The position numbers and the translations under genes are program-made. A stretch of DNA of 64,000 nt, from contig NC_085141.1 of assembly GCF_024139115.2 (NCBI RefSeq), forward strand, positions 247,550,096 to 247,614,095. The letters are read 5' to 3'. Origin of the DNA: Armigeres subalbatus. Taxonomy: Eukaryota; Arthropoda; Insecta; Diptera; Culicidae. Of the stretch, positions 32,640 to 44,555 are shown piece after piece; position 1 is the first letter of the stretch, and every line of letters begins with the position of its first letter. A model generated the notes under the pieces. The model had not been told where the DNA came from. It did not search any database and saw nothing but the letters and a program-made list of their open reading frames with translations.

Positions 32640-35600
32640 TGGGGCTTTGAAATATTTTAGATTTCTCGAATATTGTTGATATCAAGAAATATCAACATTT
32701 CTCATACAGTGCATGCCATTTGAAGCTTCCGACACTCAGTTTCTATCTTTCTCGCAATACTTTTATTTTGAAAATAGACAACTCTCTACGAAAAAGACCA
32801 TCATAATGAGAGTGTTTAGAAACGGGTGTATGTAGAGTTGGTTTAACTGCAAATGCTTTTATTATCTATTTGTACAGCTTTGTTTAATTGCGATTTCACA
32901 TATAGTGGTTTTGCCACAACTTTAGGCTTAGTAATCGCCTTTGCTCCCAGCGTACACCCTGTTTCGTTATCGTAATCAAATTACATTTTCTAGCGTGACT
33001 ATTTTCTCATGTTTAAGCTGGTTATCCGCTTGAACGACGTACACATTCTCTTTCTCCCACGAAATAAAATTAAAGCAAGGCGCAACAAATTATAAAAAGC
33101 ACCTGGGGACCTCCCTCGAAGAACTTGCTTCTCTGTGCAGCTCTTGGTTTGAGAGAAAAAAATCCTTTGGAATAGCAGCAGCAAAAACGATCATTAGAGT
33201 CACCGTTGGCGAAGGGTTTGATAAACGATCTTACAGCGTGGCCGGCAGGACTAGACCGAACCGTAGAGTGATTGATTTTCTACATGATAAATTTGACGTA
33301 CCCAGGCTTGAAGTTTTGTCCCCGCAACGACGAGCGGAGATTTTCCATAGTACATATGGCGGTTGCATGCAGCAGCGCAGCCCGAGACCGTTGCGAAATC
33401 GCCAACAACGGCGACAACATCAACGAGAAACCCGCCGAACATTTCCTCCTCCCACATGTGCGAGAGTGCACAACATGAATGGCACCCGCCAAACGGGTCC
33501 CGAACCTTAGCAAGAGCTCCTTGCAGTTGCACCACCGTCGAAGAGCAACGGCCGAATGCACATTTTCAATAACATTTATCTAGCGCTTAGTTTCACAAAC
33601 TTTAGGTCAGTAATGTGTATGCATTTTTTGCTGTTTTGATACAACAAAGTTGTACTGGAAGGCAGTAAAGAACTTTTAATATTGATATCCTAATGCTACC
33701 ACATGAATCATCATTTAATCGTACTGATGACATCAAATTTTGTCGTAAGGTTGATGTTCTAAGAAGTAACGACTACAATGAGTTATCGATTCAAAGAGTT
33801 TGTTTTCAAGCTAATTACAAATAAGTGTCACCGGTAAGGGGATAAATAAATACCAGTTTGGATGCAACACTTGAATACGACTGTTTTTTTTTATCTAACA
33901 TAAGCAACATAAACTTGTTAATGTCGAGTATGACGCTCGATTGAACACGAGCTTGGGAATCTCTGGTCTTGCGATTGGTTTCGTCGCTGTACTGCACTGG
34001 AAGGTGTAAGTATTTATACGACCGTGCGAAGCTCTCCGACTGGAACTAGAAATGAGGTCAAATTACCGACAAAAAGAACGTTCCACAAACAACCAGTCAG
34101 TCGTCGTACAAAACGATTTGACACAGCCAACCAGCCAGCCAGCGAATGGATAGAGCTGCTGGGGCAGAAAAAGTGCATTATGTATGCGAAGCAAAGTGCA
34201 TTTGGCTCCTCGTGGCTGGAAAGGTGCAGCATTAGAAGATACGACGGATGGATGGTGGCATGCTTGGAGGCCAACTTCAACTCCAACGTCGCGCTGCGGT
34301 TAAATGACGCTAATCATGGAGGGAAACTGCGTGTGCGAACAAGACGGCAGCAATTATGACATGGGAAAATATTGCGCCGGCGACGATGAATGTGCAATAG
34401 AATGCTTGCTTGACAGGGCACTGATGGCTGCGACAAAATGGAACACGTGGTAAAGGGAGATTCTCACAGACAGAATCCTATTGCACTGGGCGATCATCTG
34501 CAACAAGTCTGTGCTAGACTTAAACATTTAAGTTCACTTACGAAGTAAATTGCATCGCGTCGCGTCTATAACCGTAACTTGTCTAGCTTGCCCCTAGAAC
34601 TATTATTAAAAGTTATCATTTCTTGTTTTATGGGAATTCTTTTCAAACATTGATTCCTAAGTTTCATGAAGTACAAATCTTGAGTATTTAGCGTTCCACC
34701 ACTGAAACAAACAAAACAAATTCTCCAGCTTCTACGCCTAAGGTGCACTTTATTCTATAATCCTACTTAACTCCTTAGCAAAGTCGATCCGTCTCGAGTG
34801 ACAAAAAGTAATCCTCAAATCAATAAACCACTTCAATAGCCTGCTAATACCGAAAAGATTTGCTCGGATTGATAAGATCCTAACCAAATCAGGTACACAT
34901 CAAGGGGATGGTATCAATCGAAAGCGGTACATCAAGTGGGAGTTGTCTGAGCTAGCTGGTTCGGCTGGGGGTTTAAAAGTAGATGATTGTAAAATTAGAT
35001 TTGTCGGGAGCTGAACCCACTGATGGTTCCATCAACCAACAACCTACGATTGAACAAACTTTTCTAAAACTGATTTTGTTCGATTCACCCCAACCCTTTG
35101 GATTCAGATGGCAAGAATCACATCACAACTGCACGTTTGCTGCGGGGAAAGGGTTTCCACTTGAAAAGTTGTACTTTTGCATTTGACCAGTTTCCGAGAG
35201 TTGACTAACGGGGTAACGAGGCGTGCCAAACATCGTAGCGACAATCGCAATTCTTCTGATACTGATTGCTTTGGTCTAGTCAAAGTATTGACATATAAAT
35301 TAGAATTTGTATTAGAAGCTTGAAGTAGAATTTGTAATCACTTTCGAGTTTGCGTGTCTTGGAACACTTCAACCTTACTGGCAGTCGGCAACTTCAAATG
35401 AAACAGTTTTATGTTGTCAGCAAACTCTCACAAGTTTATACACCCAACCCACATTTTATATTTCGCAGTTGGTACTGACACTCATGGTTCTTTATGTTTT
35501 AAAACAGCAAATTAAAAACTACTCTCAACTAGCGAATGCTAGATTTATTTATAATTGTTTATAAGAACCCATCAAAATCTGCGACCTTGGCATATGTGAG

Positions 35601-35747
35601 TTTCCAGCTTTTAGGGCCCGTAACGGTACTCATTTAAATGCCGCTATTTCAGAGGTCCGGAAAAGACCCATCTTATGTAAAAAACGAACAGTGGGTAATG
35701 TCTGTGACTTAACCGCTAAGTGGACGTAGGACTTGACTTGACCATGC
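32640..35747. other. 3.1 kb without a supported gene
   Basis: Apparently single-copy DNA. Frames at 33,238-33,572 overlap on both strands in a GC-richer patch (33,230-33,560). A 111-codon frame at 34,024-34,359 has no recognisable domain. A partial dispersed repeat (TAACCGCTAAGTGGACGTAG then TTGACTTGACCATGCC) ends at 35,748. If a host exon exists in the window this is one of the likelier places, but the sequence does not show one. Confidence 0.4.
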
Positions 35748-35755
35748 CTTTAAGA

Positions 35756-35953
35756 AAAATATATTTTAGTTACTAGATAAAGATTGTCGCTTCAGTTCCC
35801 TTTGTTCTGCTGTCCGGAACATGTTGGGTACCAAGCTGTCAAATCGTATGGATTTTCCTTCTTTGACATTTAGCTCCCCTATCCTCGCCAGCAAAAGATG
35901 TTCCGGACAGCGACGACAGCGACAATCTTTATCTAGTAACTAAAATATCTTTT
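35756..35953. mobile_element. 198-bp hAT-type MITE (family copy 2)
   Basis: Ends AAAA(T/G)ATATTTTAGTTAC with AAAGATTGTCGC following; perfect 8-bp duplications CTTTAAGA (35748-35755 and 35954-35961). Same family as 18,445-18,634, opposite orientation. The interior CGGAACATGTTGGGTACC is conserved among copies. Confidence 0.88.
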
Positions 35954-35961
35954 CTTTAAGA

Positions 35962-36386
35962 TACATAATATGTCCAAATTTCTCACATCAACTATTTTGG
36001 ATAAATAATCGGCGTTGCATACCATTCCTTGGCAAAATTTTCTCATCAAACCGACACAGAAATCAAATCTACCTCGAACAAGAATCATCAAAATCAATCA
36101 AAAAATTCAGGAAGTATCTGTCTGGTCACGAAATATTAGCCTCGACAGTGGCAACCTTCCCACTGAAGGACTGCCTGAAATAAACCACAAGTTGGCTCAG
36201 CAGGGGATGTAGACTGTATCTCAGCCCTTCAACTTAAGAGCCTTCTAATCCGTGCGATAGCGACTGAAGGAGAACATTATTTTTAACTCTTAGACTCAGA
36301 GCCTTGAAAAAGGCTGTTTGCTTCGGCTAAGTGCAAAAAGTAAGAAAACGATCTTTTCAAATAACCGCGAATTTCTATTTTTTTTT
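35962..36386. other. Non-coding gap
   Basis: A 65-codon frame at 36,015 has no motif. Nothing structural until the TTTTTTGCCTTTCTCG start of the next repeat. Confidence 0.4.
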
Positions 36387-36508
36387 GCCTTTCTCGTATA
36401 CAAAGTATACGTAAAGGCTATATGTTCGCTCCAAAAACGAACTTTTTATAGGAGGCCCGGAGACCCATAGTGTTATATACCGATCGACTCAGCTCGACGA
36501 ATTGGAGT

Positions 36509-36556
36509 GATGTCTGTGTGTGTGTGTGTGTATGTGTGTGTGTATGTGTGTGTGTG
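36509..36556. repeat. (TG)n / TGTGTA microsatellite
   Basis: TGTGTGTGTGTA-type tract in the first head module. The equivalent tract in the second head holds the LINE insertion. Confidence 0.9.
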
Positions 36557-37541
36557 CGCAAAAAGTCTAGCTCACTTTTTGGGCACTTATTCTTAACCGA
36601 TTTGCTCGCAACAAGTTGCATTCGACGTAGAATACTGTCCCATTGTTTCTAATTGAAAATTGACCCGATCGGACTATGGGCTTAGAAGTTATGGCCAAAA
36701 TACTTTTTTTTCATAAAAATGCACATTAAAAAGTCTAGCTCACTTTTTGGGAACTTATTCTCAACCGATTTGCTCGCAACAAGTTGCATTCGACGCAGAA
36801 TACTGTCCCATTGTTTCCTATTGAAAACTGACCCGATCGGACTATGGGCTTAGAAGTTATGACCAAAATACATTTTTTCATAAAAAAAACACATCAAAAA
36901 GTCTAGCTCACTTTTTAGGCACTTATTCTCAACCGATTTGCTCGCAATAAGTTGCATTCGACGCAGAATCCTGTCCCATTGTTTCCTATTGAAAATTGAC
37001 CCGATCGGACCATGGGCTTAGAAGTTATGGCCAAAATACTTTTTTTCATAAAAATGCACATTAAAAAGTCTAGCTCACTTTTTGGGAACTTATTCTCAAC
37101 CGATTTGCTCGCAACAAGTTGCAATCGACGTAGAAACCTGTCCCATTGTTTCCTATTGAAAACTGACCTGATCGGGCTATGGGATTAGAAGGTATGGCCA
37201 AAATACTTTTTTTCTTAAAATTGCACATTAAAAAGTCTAGCTCACTTTTTGGGCACTTATTCTCAACCGATTTGCTCGCAACAAGTTGCAATCGACGCAG
37301 AAACCTGTCCCATTGTTTCCTATTGAAAACTGACCTGATCGGGCTTAGAAGTTATGGCCAAAATACTTTTTGCCTTTCTCGTATACAAAGTATACGTAAA
37401 GGCTATATGTTCGCTCCAAAAACGAACTTTTTATAGGAGGCCCGGAGACCCATAGTGTTATATACCGATCGACTCAGCTCGACGAATTGGAGTGATGTCT
37501 GTGTGTGTGTATGTGTGTGTGTATGTGTGTGTGTATGTGTG

Positions 37542-38922
37542 TTTTTTTTTTTTTTTTTTTTTACAAGGGTTAAAGGCCATCAAAAATCTGCGCGACAGAC
37601 ACCTTGAGCATCCACACTATGCTCGAAGGCGAACAGGGATGGGCTCCTCCCGACCTGCTAAAAATGTGCCTCCCGGATAAACCGGGTCCCTTATCCTCCT
37701 TGCCTCGATCCCCCCGGGACCACGGGATGCTGCGACTACTTCGGGGGGGGCTGTGCTCATGCACTTCTTCTAAAATTCCGGCCCCTAGCTTAGGCTAGTT
37801 CGCCGACTGGCTTGCTGAGATCCACTGCTACGTTGACCCGATCCCTCGGCGGTCGTACCGCAAACTTCCTCACTCGAATCCTCCTGACTTCCCCCGGCGT
37901 CGAGGGTGGTCCACCAGTTCCGGTGAAGGAAACTTCCGCACTGATGGTGCCCCGACTACCGGCGGCTATCGCAGGGGACGCTTTCGCGCATTGCGCCGAC
38001 TTCGTCTTCGGGTTGCAGAGGTGGTCCGACAGTTCCGGTGGTGGATAACGTCCGCACTGGCGGTGCCCTACATACCCGAAGCACTTCCTTCTTCTTTCTT
38101 CTTTCTTCAGCAGGTTGACTGATCGAGTGCCGAAGTCGGTCCGACGATTCCGGTTGGCAGAAAACTTCCGGTTCACCGGCGCCCCGACGACCCGAGGCCA
38201 ACACTGCTCACTATGCTGGATTTTCCTCCGAGCCGACGCTTGTTTGCTGGTCCCTTCTCCATCTACGCTGCAGCTCTGACAATATTTGCCTCACGACTCT
38301 GCTTACTACATTCCACGTATCTTCATCGTGACACATTCGCTCTGCGATGTTGTCCACGCTTAGGGCAGGCATTCCTCTACGTGCTTCCGCAAACCTCGGA
38401 CAATCGAATAACACGTGCTCTGGAGTCTCCTCTACGTTGATACACGTCGGGCAGAATGGCGATGACGCATGGCCACATCGGTGCAGATATTGGCGGAAAC
38501 AACCGTGTCCGGATAGGAACTGAGTGAGGTGAAAGTTCACCTCTCCATGCTCCCTGTTCACCCACGTCGACACATTGGGGATGAGCCGGTGGGTCCACCT
38601 TCCATTGTCTGCATTGTCCCACTCCTGCTGCCACTTCACCATTGAGTCCAGTCTCATCGTCTCCCTCACATTTCTGGTACCTCTCCGTTGGTAGCACTCG
38701 ATATCCTCTGCTAAGGTTATGCAGATTGGAATCATCCCTGCGATAACGCAAACTGCCTCTGACGAAATTGTTCGGTACGCACTCGCCACTCGAATGGCCA
38801 TTAGACGAAAAACGCTATTCAACTTCCTGCGATTACGTTTCGTCTTGAGCGCAGCTCCCCAGGCTGGAACGCCGTACCTAAGTATTGAGGATGATACGGT
38901 CGCCAGAAGACGCCTGTAAGAC
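37542..38922 (-). mobile_element. 5'-truncated R1-clade LINE, Waldo-like, in a (TG)n tract
   Basis: On the plus strand the element begins with T21 (its poly-A tail) directly after TGTATGTGTG and ends at 38,922 directly before TGTGTATGTGTG. The microsatellite is therefore split exactly. The 3' untranslated part (37,563-38,210) contains three diverged copies of a motif with GGTCCGAC(A/G)(G/A)TTCCGG. The 5' end is lost, as usual for target-primed insertion. R1-clade Waldo and Mino elements are known to insert into ACAY or AC repeats, and this insertion fits that preference. Confidence 0.75.
38211..38917 (-). pseudogene. LINE ORF2 C-terminus (R1 clade), truncated
   Basis: An open frame of about 235 codons covers the end of the reverse transcriptase and the C-terminal tail. 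SSILRYGVPAWGAAL and MAIRVASAYRTISSEAVCVI are typical of R1-type proteins, followed by IAGMIPI. A zinc knuckle C-x2-C-x8-H-x4-C (from CPTC to the final Cys of HVLFDC) lies near residue 150 of the frame. The catalytic palm and endonuclease are missing because of 5' truncation. No stop or frameshift in what remains, so insertion may be fairly recent. Confidence 0.8.
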
Positions 38923-40098
38923 GTGTGTATGTGTGTGTGTGCGCAAAAAGTCTAGCTCACTTTTTGGGCACTTATCCTCAACCGATTTGCTCGCAACAAG
39001 TTGCATTCGACGCAAAATCCTGGCCCATTATTTCCTATTGAAAACTGACCCGATCGGACTATGGGCTTAGAAGTTATGGCCAAAATACTTTTTTTAATAA
39101 AAAAGCACATTAAAAAGTCTAGCTCACTTTTGGGAACTTACTCTCAACCGATTTGCTCGCAACAAGTTGCATTCGACGCAGAATCCTGTCCCATTGTTTC
39201 CTATTGAAAACTGACCCGATCGGACTATGGGCTTAGAAGTTATGGCAAAATACATTTTTTCAAAAAAAAGCACATTAAAAAGTCTAGCTCACTTTTTGGG
39301 TACTTATTCTCAACCGAATTGCTCGCAACAAGTTGCATTCGATGCAGAATCCTGTCCCATTGTTTCCTATTGACAATTGACCCGATCGGACTATGGGCTT
39401 AGAAGTTATGGCCAAAATACTTTTTTTTTATAAAAAAGCGCATTAAAAAGTCTAACTCACTTCTTGGGCACTTATCCTCAACCGATTTGCATTCGACGCA
39501 GAATCCTGTCCCATTGTTTCTTATTGAAAATTGACCCGATCGGACTATGGGCTTAGAAGTTATGGCCAATTTTTTTTCATATAAAAGCACATTAAAAAAT
39601 CAAGCTCACTATTTGGGCACTTATTCTCAACCGATTTGCTCGCAACAAGTTGCATTCGACGCAGAATCCTGTCCAATTGTTTTCTATTGAAAATTAACTC
39701 GATCGGACTATGGACTTAGAAGTTACGGCCAAATTATTTTTTTTTTTCATATAATAGCACATTAAAAAGTCTAGCTCACTTTTTGGGCACTTATTCTCAA
39801 CCGATTTGCTCGCAGTTGCATTCGACGCAGAATCCTTTCACATTGTTTCTTATTGAAAATTGACCCGATCGGACTATGGGCTTAGAAATTATGGCCAAAA
39901 TACTTTTTTTCATAAAAAGCACATTAATAAGTCTAGCTCACTTTTTGGGAATTTATTCTCAACAAGTTTATTTATCAACAAGTTGCATTCGACGCAGAAT
40001 CCTGTCCCATTGTTTCCTATTGAAAATTGACCGGATTGTACTATGGGCTTAGAAGTTATGACCAAAATTCTTTTAGCCTTGCTTGTATACAAAGTATA

Positions 40099-41187
40099 GG
40101 GGAGACTGGGTAGACTTGATCCCCTTTTCTGATTTCCGATGTATCACAGCCAAAAATAAATAAACATACGCGATTTCCACACTGACTCTCTAAGAAATCT
40201 AGACCAACATTTGAAAAGGGCGTAACAGCCAAAATTTATTCCTTCTGATTCTTCGTCTACATATATAGCTATATATTCTGATTCTTCGTCTACATATATA
40301 GCTATATATGTGGACGAAGAAACAGAAGGAATAAATTTTGGCTGTTACGCCCTTTTCAAATGTTGGTCTAGAAATATAGTATTTAACCTTACTGATGTAT
40401 GACAGTCCTTAAAATATTGTTGTTATTGATACATAATCGATTTTTTAGAGTGCTGTCAAAAGTCTACTTTTAAAATATTCGGGGGAAATTGATCCCTCTT
40501 CAAGAGCTTGCATTGTTAAAATTAGAAAGGTGCCCTCAGATTTTTTAAATATTTTTCCTTCAAAACATGCGCAACTTTCGAATTGCTGTGCGTATACATG
40601 AACGATTTTTGTTATTGAATTCGACAGCACATGATATTTTTAAATTTGGGGAGACTTGATCCTCTTTCTATGATATCTACCCAATAAATAATGTTTCCTG
40701 CCAACCCTTCATCAAATCTGTCAAATTTACAAAAAATCAGTAGCCAGAGAACAAATTTATATTTTTTTGAATTTTTTCGCCAAATTTTTGTTTGGGTGAC
40801 TAATGGGGGATCAAATGTCCCCATATTGAGGCAATAACTTCAAATCCAAATATCCTAAAACTTTGATGGAATGTTGACATTTCCACCAGCACAAATCAAT
40901 AAGCACATTTATGGCTTTGTGCTGTGAAAAAAACGAAAGCATTTGGTCATTCTTATGAAAAGTTATTCAAATTTTGCGTGGCCAATAAAAAAATCTTTAG
41001 GAAGGTCAAAACATACAAACCGCCCTGCAGAATAAATAAGGTTGTCAACCCAAAAAATAACTCACCACATAAAGGTCATTTGTCTATAGATCATACTAAA
41101 AAATACGCTAGAACAAAACTACTTTAGTTCTCGATAAAACATGGGGTGATCAAGTCTCCCCGGGGATCAAGTCTACCCACTTTACCC
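40099..41187. mobile_element. 1.09-kb DNA element, TA duplication
   Basis: About 26-bp TIRs share GGGTAGACTTGATCCCC. TA flanks both sides (40097-40098 and 41188-41189), and removing the element plus one TA restores the host head module seen at 37,380-37,400. GATCAAGTCTCCCC-like words recur inside (40,652, 40,808, 41,147). A strong hairpin lies at 40,191-40,375. No transposase; the 67-codon frame at 40,924 is unremarkable. Confidence 0.88.
40191..40375. repeat. ~75-bp-arm inverted repeat
   Basis: CTAGACCAACATTTGAAAAG and the following sequence through GGCTGTTACGCC pair with the complement ending at 40,375. The spacer contains a direct repeat of TTCTTCGTCTACATATATAG. Confidence 0.85.
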
Positions 41188-41716
41188 TACTTAAAGGCTA
41201 TATGTTCGCTCCAAAAACGAACTTTTTATAGGAAGCCCGTAGAGCCTTAGTGTTATATACCGATCGACTCAGCTCGACGAATTAAAGTGATTTCTGTGTG
41301 TGTATGTGTGTGCGCAAAATAATCTCACTGATTTTTCAGGCACTTATCCTTAACCATTTCATTTCTTAGGCATTTATCCTCACACGATTTGCTCGCAACA
41401 AGTTGCATTCGACGCGGAATCTTGTCCCATTGTTTCGTATCGAAAACCGGCCCAGTCGGACTATGGGCTTCGGAGTTATGGCCAGTTTTTACAAGAAAAA
41501 TTCTTTCTCTTTATTTAGGCACTTACTTTCGGCCGATTTACTCGCAACATTCGACGCAGAATCATGTCCCATTGTTTCCTATTAAAAATTGGCCGGATCG
41601 GACTATGGGCTCAGAAGTTATGGCCAAAATACTTTTTTTCGTACCAAAAGTGCGAAGAAATTACTCACTCACAAGAAACGAGAAAGGCACTATCACCGCT
41701 AGGTGGATTAATCTGG

Positions 41717-43157
41717 GTTTTTTTTTTTTCAATAAATTCATGTTTATTTCCAGGTATTTTTTAAAAAATGTAACATGGTAAGTGTTTGGCTAGTTGGCCC
41801 TTCAGCTTTAGTTCTATGTTTTCAAAGTTATACTCTAGTTGACGAATTTAAAAAGTTTTCTAGTTTGGCAATTTAGCCTTTAGGAGGCATTGATTTGTTT
41901 GTAAAATTTGATAACCTAACTACTATGTACACTAATATTTACAATAAAAATTTGATAACCTAAATTGGAACTAGCGCCCTAATTGGAGCCTGATCCGAAT
42001 GCAAGCAACGGACCCTAAACTTTTCTTTACACTCACCAAAGCGTTCATGTAAGGTTTTTATTGCGGCCAGACGGTGGACCTCGGATGTTCTTGTCCTGGG
42101 AGGGGTGTTGAGGATCATCCTCAGGAATTTGTTTTGGACCCGTTGAAGTTTGAGGTGGTGGGTTTTAGCGCAGCTGTCCCAGACCGGCATGCCGTATTCG
42201 ATCACAGGGAGGATGATTTGCTTGTAGACAGCAAGCTTATTTTTCAGCGACAATGATGACCGGCGGTTGATCAAAGGGTACAGTAGTTTCAACAAAACGT
42301 TACACTTTGTCACCGTTTTGTCAACCTGTTGCCTGAAAATAAGCTTGCTGTCGAGGGTCAAGCCAAGGTAGTCGGCCTCATTGGCCCATTCCACAGTCGT
42401 GCCATTGAGGATGATTTTAAGTCCCCAGGCGGAACATGTTTAGGGGATTTGGAGTGGGGAAAATGATGACCTGGGTCTTCGCCGCGTTGATACAGATCTT
42501 CCAGCTGGTGAGGTACTCTGTCAGGGCATCCAGGCCTCGTTGGAGTTTTGCCACTAGCGCTCTGATCACTCTACCGTTGTAGACGATGGATGTGTCATCT
42601 GCGAACAGAGACAGAATGCCGCCTTCTGGAGGTTCTGGCATGTCGGAGCTGAACAGATTGAAAAGCAGGGGCCGAGGATACTGCCCTGGGGACGCCTGCG
42701 ACGATGTTGTGCGCATTGGAACTCGCTCCGCTGATTGAGACCCGAAATGTCCTTGCCGACAGGTAATTGTTGATGATTTTCACCAGGTAGCTGGGAAGAT
42801 TGTAGCGTTGTAGTTTGTACACCAGGCCATCATGCCATACATTGTCAAATGCCTTCTCGACATCGAGTAAGGCCATGGCGGATGTTTTCGAGACAAATTT
42901 GTTCCGTCTGAGGACGTTGGTAACTCGGGTCAGTTGGTGTACAGTTGACCGACCGCGTCGGAAACCAAACTGTTCCTCGAGCAAGATGTTGAGATTTTCG
43001 GCAGACTCAAGTAACCGGTGATGAATAGCTTTTTCGAATAGCTTGGATAACCCTGAGAGAAGGCTGATGGGTCGATAACTTTTGGGAGAGGAAGGATCCT
43101 TCCCAGGCTTCCGGATGGGGATGACTTTCGCTGACTTCCAGGACGATGGGAATTTCT
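41717..43157 (-). mobile_element. 5'-truncated Jockey-clade LINE
   Basis: Poly-T at 41,717-41,729 is the minus-strand poly-A tail, preceded on that strand by AATAAA. Reverse transcriptase sequence runs from about 43,150 to 41,960. The upstream ORF1, endonuclease and first part of the reverse transcriptase are absent. It lies just past the end of the composite repeat. Confidence 0.8.
41960..43150 (-). pseudogene. Jockey-type reverse transcriptase, frameshifted
   Basis: Three frames together give a reverse transcriptase. SYRPISLLSGLSKLFEKAI comes first, then EEQFGFRRGRST, LLDVEKAFDNVWHDGL (palm Asp), a GVP-to-LLFN segment split by a frameshift near 42,690, LFADDTSIVY (catalytic Asp pair at 42,594-42,599), another shift near 42,425, and the thumb/C-terminus ADYLGLTLDSKL to IIEYGMPVWDSCAK-like sequence and LRMILNTPPRTRTSEVHRLA. 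At least two frameshifts and 5' truncation make it non-functional. Confidence 0.85.
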
Positions 43158-44279
43158 AGTGATGGTATAAGCTTTTATACCTTATCTTGAATCTTCTCTG
43201 CTTCCCAATTGGCGGGCCAATCAGCTAGTGTCTTGTATCCCGCTTCTTTGTCAGCCAAAGCGTCATCATCATCAACGCGTTCGAGAAGGGCTTCTTCTTT
43301 TTTATGCTTGTTGCTCGCTGCTGGCGTCTATTTCTTAACGGTACTTTTCGCTAGATACAGGCCAATAAGCCGGCCAAGCGAGCTTAGAATTGCAGTTCAG
43401 GTGGGAAGTACGTGTTCTTTTCTGGGACAACATTGTTAGTAGTAGAAGGAAGGAAACACCCGGACATGGGATTTCGGGTGTTAAGATTTAGAATTGGTAA
43501 CATGGGGCGATCATTCAGTCACATTCGCTTTGTGTGCGGTCAGTATCAAACAATGTTTATTTACATATTTTTTTATCAATGCCAAAAAATCCAACATTTG
43601 ATGAAAAATCGATTGATAGTTTATTAATGTTTGAGCTGTTATCGGTGTTTTTTGACGTAAACTACGTCTAAGGGGAAGACTCGGATACAGGGTGACAAAT
43701 GAAAATTTCCAAATCCGATACCGTCACGAAATCATGTAAGATTTTGAACGTTAATAGCGCATTCATCTTTCGATGGATTTTTGAGATTTATATATCAATG
43801 GACTCGGAAGCTCTCCACCAATTTTCCAGTTATATTGAAACATTTGATTATCAACTTTAAAGTAGGGTATTGGACCATTTTGGCAGCACCTCTTTTTCCC
43901 GTTCGCAACGTGAGTCTCATTCGGCCGTCGTTCAGTGTAGTTGGTTTTTGGGCTCTTCTTTTTGTGCGGTGCTTCGCACCAGTTTAAAACAGGGCCAGAG
44001 CAGTGACCTCAGTCGGCGATATACATACAAGCGCATGTTTGTGCAAGGATAGGATGATCGATTGTTAGCAACGGCAATGAAATGTCATAATGCGATAATC
44101 TCAATGCAGATGAACAAACATGTTCAATTCAAAGATAACTTAGGAAAATGGTAAGCCATTTTATGGTAAACTGCAAATTGTTAATTATATTTTTATTATT
44201 AAATATGCGCCAAAAACAAAAGAATTCAATTTTAATTCAGGAAGTTTGAATGCACTTCAGATACTCTGTGGGTACAATC
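43158..44279. other. Non-coding gap
   Basis: Short frames at 43,209-43,439 and 43,781-44,052 lack motifs. A GTATAAGCTTTTATAC palindrome lies at 43,165-43,180. No element boundaries recognised. Confidence 0.4.
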
Positions 44280-44286
44280 ATGCGGG

Positions 44287-44548
44287 CACAGACAAACAGA
44301 CGTAACAGCTTGAACATTTTTCTGAAAAATCCATAGCTCAACTTCTCTACCACCATCTTGCGAGCTTGTTACACGATACAACGTTTCGTAAGACATTGTC
44401 ACCAGAAGGCGCTGGAGTGAAATGTCAAAGTCGAAGGATTACGATGCTAGCGCCTCTAGTTTTGAAACGCGCAATCAATCAAATTCAAATTGGTCGTTGA
44501 AGTGATGGTCGATGGTAATTTCTCTAGTGTTACGTCTGTTTGTCTGTG
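44287..44548. mobile_element. 262-bp CACAGACAAACAGACG MITE (intact copy)
   Basis: Inverted ends CACAGACAAACAGACG, flanked by a perfect 7-bp ATGCGGG (44280-44286 and 44549-44555). The interior has CTAGCGCCTCTAG and CCAGAAGGCGCTGG words. It serves as the reference for the split copy at 4,849-8,219. Confidence 0.88.
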
Positions 44549-44555
44549 ATGCGGG

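Larger units (their letters stand above)
36387..41691. repeat. Composite dispersed repeat with ~168-bp internal tandem units
   Basis: Starts GCCTTTCTCGTATAC and ends ACGAGAAAGGCACTATCACC, inverted-repeat-like tips. A head module (AAGGCTATATGTTCGCTCC through a (TG)n tract) occurs three times, at 36,387, 37,372 and 40,073 onward. Each head is followed by tandem units starting AAAAAGTCTAGCTCAC, spaced 165-168 bp (for example 36,563, 36,731, 36,899, 37,066, 37,233; then 38,948, 39,115, 39,280, 39,448). It is interrupted by the LINE at 37,542-38,922 and the element at 40,099-41,187. Non-coding. Confidence 0.8.

Noticed and set aside
38211..38822. Host gene with a zinc finger
   Set aside because: The C-x2-C-x8-H-x4-C motif and neighbouring residues are the R1-type LINE C-terminus, and a poly-A tail and microsatellite junctions bound the unit.
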